Shown: one piece after another, positions 56,369-64,000 of the stretch | Layout: each line of letters begins with the position of its first letter | Numbering within the stretch: the first letter of the stretch is position 1 | From: Lagopus muta | Taxonomy: Eukaryota; Chordata; Aves; Galliformes; Phasianidae | Reading direction: 5' to 3' | NCBI RefSeq assembly: GCF_023343835.1 | Contig: NC_064433.1 | Coordinates: 73,760,823 to 73,824,822 of the forward strand | DNA length: 64,000 nt | Program-made: the position numbers and the translations under genes | The notes under the pieces: model-generated | Databases searched by the model: none | What the model was told of the DNA's origin: nothing | What the model saw: the letters and a program-made list of their open reading frames with translations, nothing else

Positions 56369-59300
56369 TATTTTGATGTAATTTTAGAAGACAATTCCAA
56401 AGAATGCAAAGATCTTTCATGATTTGCTTTATTGGTACATACTTTGGAAGATCTCGTAATTTCTCCCTTTTTCAGTGCTTGAACAAAACCAGTTATAATA
56501 TTTTTCGTACCGCTGCAACATCATCTTCATATAGGATGTTAGAGGATAACTGTCATACTAACGATACACAGGCAGTGCTACCCTGCTGTGCTAGGCTCTA
56601 CTCTGATGCCAGGTGGGCTTTCTTAGCTTGTGTCCTGGCATAACTCTATCCCCTGGCATCTGCTATGGCCTCAGTGTCTTGATAAAGCAAATTCCTATAG
56701 CGTGTACTCACACGATTTTTCTCAGTAGCTGACTTTGTGCATTGTCTATCCAGAACTACTGATGTACACAGTCTTAAAGGCCAAATCTCAAATTCTGGGG
56801 AGGGAACACAAGTTCTACTAGAAGTTAATGTACTACTCTGCAGTCGCTGCTCATAGCAGCGACAAGCACTGTGGCTGTTGTGTTTCAGACTCAAAGTGAA
56901 AAATGGGACAGAGCAGCTGTGCTATTGTGTGGGACAGCTAGCTGTGCTAGCTGAAAAGTTACTAGTTTTCCTATCCTTGCAATCTAAATGGCCTTTATAG
57001 TGTTTAAAATACCTCCTGGTGGGATACAAACCTCAGAGCTTTGCCAGTTGCTGTGCTATACCTGCATGCTATGTTCAGCTCTAGCACCTCATATATGTTC
57101 TTAGGAGTTTCTGGTGTTTGCCATCTGTGTATTTTAAATTTTTCAGCACTTCCCACTTTTCTCTCATAAAGAGGTTCTCTTTTGACATGGGAAGTGTCAG
57201 AATTGTGGAGGTTTGGGGCTCTAACTGTAGCAACAGATTAATATCTGGATGTCTTGCCTTGTTGACAAATTCAAAGCCTTATGCAAATACAAGCTTTCCT
57301 CTGTAATCTGTTCTCTAGTACATAGTGCCTTCTTAAAAAAGATCACTCTAAAGGAAGTGGGAAGCATGCATTTAGTGTAGACTTGAATTAATTCAGTTAT
57401 AAGCTCATGAGAGAATGTTGTTGATAGCAGGAGTGCAGGTGAATAGCATGAGCTGTGGTGGTAGCTCTCAAACTGATGTAGAATTCAACTGAATACCTGG
57501 AAGGATATGTTTGCACCTGTTTGCTAAAGAACCTAAATGAGCATTTTCTGTACACACTAGTCTTTATTTTACAATACTGCCTTCTTACAGTGTTTGTGGT
57601 AACGTTTCATAGTTGTCTGCCATCAAACTCTTTCTGGAAGTACTACAACCCAACCTTCAGCCCTTCTTGAACGTTCTATATGTGCTGGTTTGAGTTTTCT
57701 GTAAATCTTTTTTCAAAGACAGCTGATTATAGTTACTGATGGTTACTTGATTATTACTTTCCTTTTAGCAGAAACATGAATTATAGGTGTAATATCTGGC
57801 TGCAGTCCTGCTAAGACCTTAAAGCTGTTATCAAATCGATACATCTCAAACAACTGCTTCTGAGGCAGCTCGCTTTTCAGGCAGCAACTAGGTAGATTTC
57901 CTGAAGAATTTGCTTCTAAGTAAAAGCGATACCACTTTTTTAATTAAAAAAAGGCTTTCTTGTACTGTCCCTCTGAGCAGAGGGTGAGTTTCTCATCTTC
58001 AAATCAGGTCAGGTGTATCTGAAGGATACTTGCTTGGAATGGCATATCTCAAGAGATGATAACTGATAATGGGTGTAAATCCTGGGTAAGGCACTAACAT
58101 AACGCTGACCATTGAACCATCAGATGAATGGTAGGCAAAGATAGCACAAGCTGTTGAAATGCATGTGGCAGAGCATAGCTTGATGCTAGTTTTTGCAGTG
58201 TTCATGAGGAAACATTGATAAGCTTTGCACTGCATTGCTCTGAGGCTGCTACAAGTTGTGCCTGCTATCCACTGCTATGAGGAAAATCAAAGGAAAATGA
58301 AGTCAAGGCACTAGAAGATACAGCTATTTATTTGTTGTAAGCTAGCTAAGGACAGCTGGGAAAAGGCGTACATAAAATATGGAAATTTGCTCCAAGAAAT
58401 AAGCAACATATCTGCTGCTATGTACTCAAAATATGTCCTTGCCACTTGGCCAAACCTTACAAAGTTCTTGGACTGGATTGAGGCTTTCCTTAAAAAAATA
58501 TATATTTTAGACCACTTTCAAAGTCAGACCTAGCCTGCCTCAGAAATTAAAGGAGGCCTCAAGCTAGCTACATGGTTGGCAATGTTGTCAGAAAGTGCAC
58601 TAACATGGGGAGAACTTGGGTTTTGCACAGGCACAACACTTATCACTACAGAAGAGGTTCTTTTTTATAGTGGAGCTAGGAAGGACAACTGTGGTACAGC
58701 ATATTAGCATACTGTCATTTTAAGGGAGTCCTAGCATATTAACAATTGAGTCAAGTGCAAGGAAAAAATAACAGCAGATCCCTGAACTGTGGAAACAGTG
58801 AGAGATGTTGGAAGAAGCTGCCAGAAAGGTGTGAGCCTAACAGACTCACTGTGGGAAGAATTGTCAGATTGTATTCTGACAATTTGCTGAACTATAGTTC
58901 AGTGATTAGTTTATTTCTAAAGGGGGTAGAAAATGTCTGACAGGGAGATACTGTTTTTAGCTACAGTATGATCTGAAAAAAGAAATGTTTCAGCAGCAAC
59001 ACCATGAACTTACATTGACAGGCTATCTGGATCAGGATGATTCTGTATCCCTTTTACCTGTCAGCCCAAATACTGTAGAGCATTTGCAGACAGTTCTTAA
59101 GAACTGGTTGTACATCTGCCCTATTCTACATTTCCTGCTGGATCTACAGTTCAAGTGAGTGTCACAGGATCTGGCTAGGAGCAACAGGAAGGGGAGGTAG
59201 ATAGAAAAGAGTGATAGGGACTGAAATCATAGTGCTAAATGTGAGTCAAATTCCTGTTTGTGGGGAGTGTCTAGTTGGGACCCCAAGAGGGCCTGGTGAG

Positions 59301-60925
59301 GGGATTTCTGTCCCTCAGGGAAAGCTGCTTGTCCAACAGAGTATTCACAAGCACTAGCTAAGTAAAACCCAGCTTGGACTCTTCTGTGTTTCTATGTTAA
59401 GAGGGTGGCTTTTGCCTACAGCCACTATATAATTAGGATGATTATAAAATAGTAACCTCTTCAGTTTCTGCTTCTTGGCAGCTCTGAGGAAATGACCTAA
59501 TTTGAACTGACCTAATTCAAACTGTCAGCATTGAGAACCTTGATTCCTACCAAAAGTCACTTTTAAATGAACCTAGAACATGTAGGCAGCTTCCAGACTT
59601 CACTGGCAATAATAATTAGTGAGATTTTCCACTGCTGGATACAGGCTTTCACACATGCGTCTCCTACAAAAATGAATCTACAAGGCAGCCTTTTATGGCT
59701 GTTTGAATGCTTCTCTTCTCTAGCTGGCTATTTGACATTCAATTCAGGCTGAAAACTATTTTTTGCCCTGTTCTCCATGTTGACATTTAATTGCTAACTT
59801 ACTATGTGCCGAGAGCTTGCACTTCTGCTTTGTCCCACCAAAGAAATGGCTCATGCAACGTCATCATGAAGCATCAACCTTAGTCTGGCATGCCCTTCTT
59901 AGGACAAGAATTTTAGGTTTGAGCTTCTGCTCTGGGGGTTGGAGAGAGAGGTTTTTTGGCTTTGTAGGAATGAAACAGCATACAAACTGCACCATCAGCT
60001 TATGCATACACTGCTGCTCCTGGAGAGCTGGGGCAGTGCTCAGCAGTCTTTTCTAAAGCCATGCCTCACCTCAGTGATGCAATCATTTGAGGATGGTAAT
60101 TAGAAGAATCCTTCTTAATTGTTATCCTTTACTCATCTGCTGCTGTGCCGAAGTGCTTTGCTGTACATTCTGGCATGATTCCCCTTGCAGGAAAGATTCT
60201 GAGCAGGGCAGCTAACACCTCCAAATTACAGGTTACATCCCATCCTTGGACAAACAATAGGAAGAGAGATGTGGTTCCTTGTCAGCAAGTCATGATTCAT
60301 GCTCCTAGGAGGCTGTTCCTTCTGAGGAAGCTGTACACTGCAATGAGGCCTCGCTTCAGTCTCCTCTAAAGAAAATGATTGTGCTTTTTTCTTTCTTTTT
60401 AAATTTTTGCTATGTGAGCACGCAGACTGCACCTGTGGGACAGAAGGGGATTTTGCTCCTTCTCCAATCCCTCTTGCACAGTCCATATCTTCAGCCTTCG
60501 TCCTGCACCATACTTGAAGGTTTTTGCACATCAAAGAATGCTCTTGAAAAGAAAGTAACATGGCAAATATGGTGTAAATGGATGGAAGATGGCAGACAGT
60601 CAAATCCAACTCATCCTCCACTAGTGTAAATCATGCTTTAATGGGTAAGATGAATTAGTGAGGTCTTTTCTTGTAGAAGCAGAAAGCATGACATACTGTG
60701 TGCCTGCTATCCTCCAGCAGGGCAACAAGGGTTTGAGGCTTTTTTGCAATTCATGAGGGGAAAATGTCTGGGATTCTGCCATTCAACCTATCAGCTGCCT
60801 GCCCACTGGCAGTCCAAGGAAGCAAACAGTAATTAAAAAATGCAAAGTTACTTCAGTTTTACTGCAGAGGCTGGGCTGACCCTTACTTTCTCTAGGGTAT
60901 GAGAACTGTTAAGCTTAAAGAGATC
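56369..60925. other. Unassigned intergenic DNA downstream of CD9
   Basis: About 4.6 kb has only short open frames (none over about 131 codons) and no domain, RNA gene or repeat that I can recognise. I looked for exons of the genes that flank CD9 in mammals (VWF, PLEKHG6) and saw none. Confidence 0.45.
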
Positions 60926-61455
60926 CATAGGATCGCAGAACAGGCCAATTTTGTGTTGACCTCAAGAGGTCCAACCATCTATTCAAAGCAGAGTCAGCCA
61001 TGAGGTCAGGACAGATTAAACAAGGCTTTATCCAACACAATCCTGAAAACCTCCAAGGATGAGAACTGCACAATGTCTTACAGAAACCTAATCCACTGCT
61101 TGGCTGTCTTCTGGAGGAAAAGCTTTCCTTACAAGAGTTTGAACTTCTCTTGGTTCAACTTATGCTAATTATCTGCCATCCTACCACTACGTACCACAGT
61201 GAGGCTGCTGGCTCTGTCTTTTTGGTAACCTCACAGGTATAGGGAGGGTGTAACTAGCCCCCACCATTCTTCTCTTCTGCAGGTTGGTAAAGCATCATAA
61301 CTTCAGCATCTTCTCACAGTGAACATGTTCCAGAAAGCTACTATCTTTGTTGCCCTCCACTGAGCTCACTCTGTTTTTTTCAGTGATGGATATTGAGTCC
61401 CAAAACTGGGCACTATGTTTTAGATGCAGCACACTGGTTATTGACCTCCTTTAAA
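60926..61455 (-). mobile_element. Old CR1 3' fragment, minus strand
   Basis: Minus-strand CR1 of an older, more diverged type: GATCGCAGAACAGGCC at its 3' end, AAACCTCCAAGGATGAGAAC at 61046, and GCCCTCCACTGAGCTC at 61351. It extends to TTGACCTCC at about 61450. Confidence 0.8.
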
Positions 61456-64000
61456 AAGATTTTTTATGTACTTGGAAACTTGCACTACTTGTGGGCTGAG
61501 AATCTGTTTCCAACAGAAGCAAATAGTGAAAATACTTTGCTCTTCTGGGAAGATATTTAAGAAGTCTTTGACACTGGGTAGTTGTCTGGAAAAGTTGTCA
61601 CAGACACAGCTCTTGTTCGGCTGCTCTCTGAGAAGCTGCAGACTTTTGCTCTTGGATTCTCCCTTGTGATGCTTCATTCAGTTAGTAGCCAAAGTGAGAA
61701 GAACTGTAGGTAATGAAAAACAATACACAGATTTTTGCTGCCTTATGGGTTTTTGAAGGATAGAGTGTCCATGATCAAGAATGTTATCATGGAAAAAGAA
61801 ATAACACTGAAGTAGAAATGAGACAGAAAGCTGGACCAACAGCTAAGGCCCTACTTAACAAAATCTTCCTGTCAAGGACTGCCTCCCTTTGGCAGGATTG
61901 CTAGTCCTATATGTCAAGATCCACTAGAAAGAGTAACTTTCTCCTGTTTGCAAGGGCCAGTTTAGCTTGACTCAGGTATAAGAAGCAGGCTTTTCTGCCA
62001 ACTGTTCCCCTTCCTTGTTTTGTCAGGAATCTCACAAGCTGCTTCCCAAGCTTTCCCAGCTGTGCAAAGGGAAGCAAACATTGTCCTTTTCATAACAGGG
62101 ATCCATCCAATTTGAGCATTTTGTTATGCTGTGAGCAAACCTGCCCTCTGTCTGGGCTTCTGCAGTGACATTGCTTACTTACATGGGAAAATTCTGTTAA
62201 ATGTTTGGAAAATTTTCCTTCCATAAATGTTTGCTTTACAACGTGTTTATTTGTAAAGTTTTTCTTCCATCTAATAGTAGCTTTTCACATGATTCCTCCA
62301 TGCTTTTTGTGAACAGATCTTATTGTCAGCTTCTTATCATACCCGAGTTCAAATGTCAATGCAGGAACTTTCTGCCTGCCTCAAGTTGAATTTTGTTATA
62401 TGAACTTAAGTTTCAGGAAGTAGAGCTCAGGTGTTTTCAACAGTGAACTTAGAGAAACACAACTTGTTGCTCTGCCAATGCTTAAAAAAAAAGATATATA
62501 TAATATGTATTTTTTAAAGTCTAGCAACAATTTAATTAACGCGCAGTCAGGTTGTAACCTGTTCCTGTGGGCTGTATTGCCAAGTTCCTATAGAAACTGT
62601 GAAACGGTGCAACATGTCAGGTGCAGGTATGATGTGCCAGGCTACAACATTGAGAGCAGGTCCTCTCATGCCCATGACTTTGTTGCTGATCCTGTGTTGC
62701 AATCCACAGAACTATTAGCAAGCTCATTAGCTCAAATAATGAAATTGAAGAATTCAATCTTCTGATGATCATTATGTGTGCTAGTGACCCCACCTCATGA
62801 AACATATATTTTTTACACTTATTTAACAACAACAAAAATCAACACTCAAGAACAGAGAGTAAATGACATTAAGGTTACGATCTCAAGTGATGCTACCATA
62901 AAAAAACATGAAGGAAAACTCTAATTCATGTATTCATAAATTTTGACATAGATCTACAAGATATCTTTTTTCCCTTTGGCAGCAGATTGGAAGTCCTAAT
63001 ACAGAGAAAATGAGAGGAAATGAGAAAAAGAAAGAATTGCCTTGTGATGAAGACAAATTATGTTATCAGAACTAGACAGAATGTCTGCTTCTGACTGAGA
63101 GTGGTGCAGGACAAGACACACAGCTGATCCCTCATTTTCTGTGTGTAGAAGTGTCTTTAGCTTTGCTACAGTGTTGGGCACAAATGAGAGCAAATGAAGT
63201 CCGTAAGAGCCATGCACAACAAAAGATTGCATCTGTGAATGCAATTATGGCTTTATTGTCTTAGTTTAACGCCAGTGCCCATTTCTGAACTTTATCATTT
63301 TTGTGCCTGCATTCATAAGCTGCAAAAAAAGATACAGGAAAGAATTGTTGTAGTGGCTCCTATTCATGTAGGATTCATGTCTCTGTACCACTTACCAACA
63401 ATGCTGTGAGCATCATCAAAAATGCCATGTAGGAATAATTACTTACTATGCTGTTAATAAAGATTACACCAAGTAAATATGATCTCAGTCATACACTGCC
63501 TGGAAAGCCCCCTAAAATCCAAATTACTGCCTACATATTCACTGGCTGAGACAGAGGCTGTGAGCTAAAATACTAATTAATTACAAGATCACCTACTATT
63601 ATAATAGATAGGCACAAAAGCAGTTGCACTTTTACAGCAACATTTCCTAATTTTTCAATGCTCAGCTCTGTTATCTTAAATAAGACAACTGAGCAACACA
63701 TCTGAAAGTCCCACAGTGCATGCATGACTTACGCCATGCATCTTATGCTCTGCATACTGTTCTGGTTTATTTATTATCAGTTCTGAGGATCTGATTATCA
63801 CTAAGCTAAATGAGTTATCACAGGTGTTTCCATGCTTGTCAGCATTTATCTGTCAAGATGCATGATACTGTCAGATAATGGACTTGATTATTTCTATGTA
63901 TTATTCTCATGCAGACACAACCATATAAAGAGGAAAATCAATATTTACCATGCAACAATAGATTATATTTTTTAATAATCCTTATAAGTGATAAAAACTG
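61456..64000. other. Unassigned intergenic DNA to the window end
   Basis: AT-rich sequence with short open frames only. No gene, RNA or mobile element is recognised. Confidence 0.45.

Noticed and set aside
60226..60621. 131-codon minus-strand frame downstream of CD9
   Set aside because: No domain, no codon or splice support, and overlapped by an 84-codon frame on the other strand.
57000..64000. Possible exons of a CD9 neighbour gene such as PLEKHG6 or VWF
   Set aside because: I searched short open frames for recognisable domains and found none; no claim can be supported.
1..64000. CRISPR arrays, operons, bacterial promoters, tRNA or rRNA genes
   Set aside because: The window is vertebrate nuclear DNA; no tRNA or rRNA sequence was recognised, and the tandem repeats seen are micro- and minisatellites or LTR repeats.

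Overview
The window is vertebrate nuclear DNA from a bird, most likely a galliform such as chicken or a close relative. The reasons are many CR1 LINE fragments, spumavirus-like class III (ERV-L type) endogenous retroviruses with 5-bp target duplications, an element that looks like the galliform ENS-1/ERNI family, and one complete tetraspanin gene that I read as CD9. Identifications come from reading translations and splice sites by eye; no database search was possible.

The only host protein gene I can support is CD9 on the + strand. Its eight coding exons run from 26842 to 55939. All have GT-AG introns and compatible phases, and together they encode 224 residues with four transmembrane segments and the CCG motif. 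A GC/CpG-rich promoter lies at about 26570-27340, and an AATAAA signal follows at 56192. Intron 1 is about 17.8 kb and has been invaded by CR1 copies and by a degenerate ERV-L provirus.

Upstream of CD9 (1-26.5 kb) is repeat-rich: a long minus-strand CR1 (1 to about 3345), a minus-strand ERV-L integrase fragment with its LTR (about 6515-7880), a second long minus-strand CR1 (8811 to about 10680), and a structurally intact but pol-less ERV at 11012-16742. That ERV has two LTRs that look identical, a 5-bp target duplication, a serine-tRNA-like primer binding site, a 495-codon gag-derived frame resembling ENS-1/ERNI, and an env-like remnant. Further along are two solo LTRs of another family (19925-20428 minus, 23647-24187 plus), more CR1 pieces, and a 308-bp AAAAG microsatellite.

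Within CD9 introns there is an old ERV-L provirus (33210-39419) with diverged LTRs and a nested inverted solo LTR of the same family. There are also same-subfamily CR1 copies in opposite orientation on either side of exon 2, a cluster of long T tracts before exon 2, and a roughly 21-copy, 31-bp minisatellite in intron 4. Downstream of CD9 (56.4-64 kb) I see only CR1 fragments and otherwise unrecognised sequence.

The strongest leads for follow-up are the ENS-1-like element (very recent insertion, with a reading-frame split next to a T6 run and an optimal start context), its position 10 kb upstream of the CD9 promoter, the intron-4 minisatellite, and a one-pair compensatory change in an ERV-L LTR hairpin.
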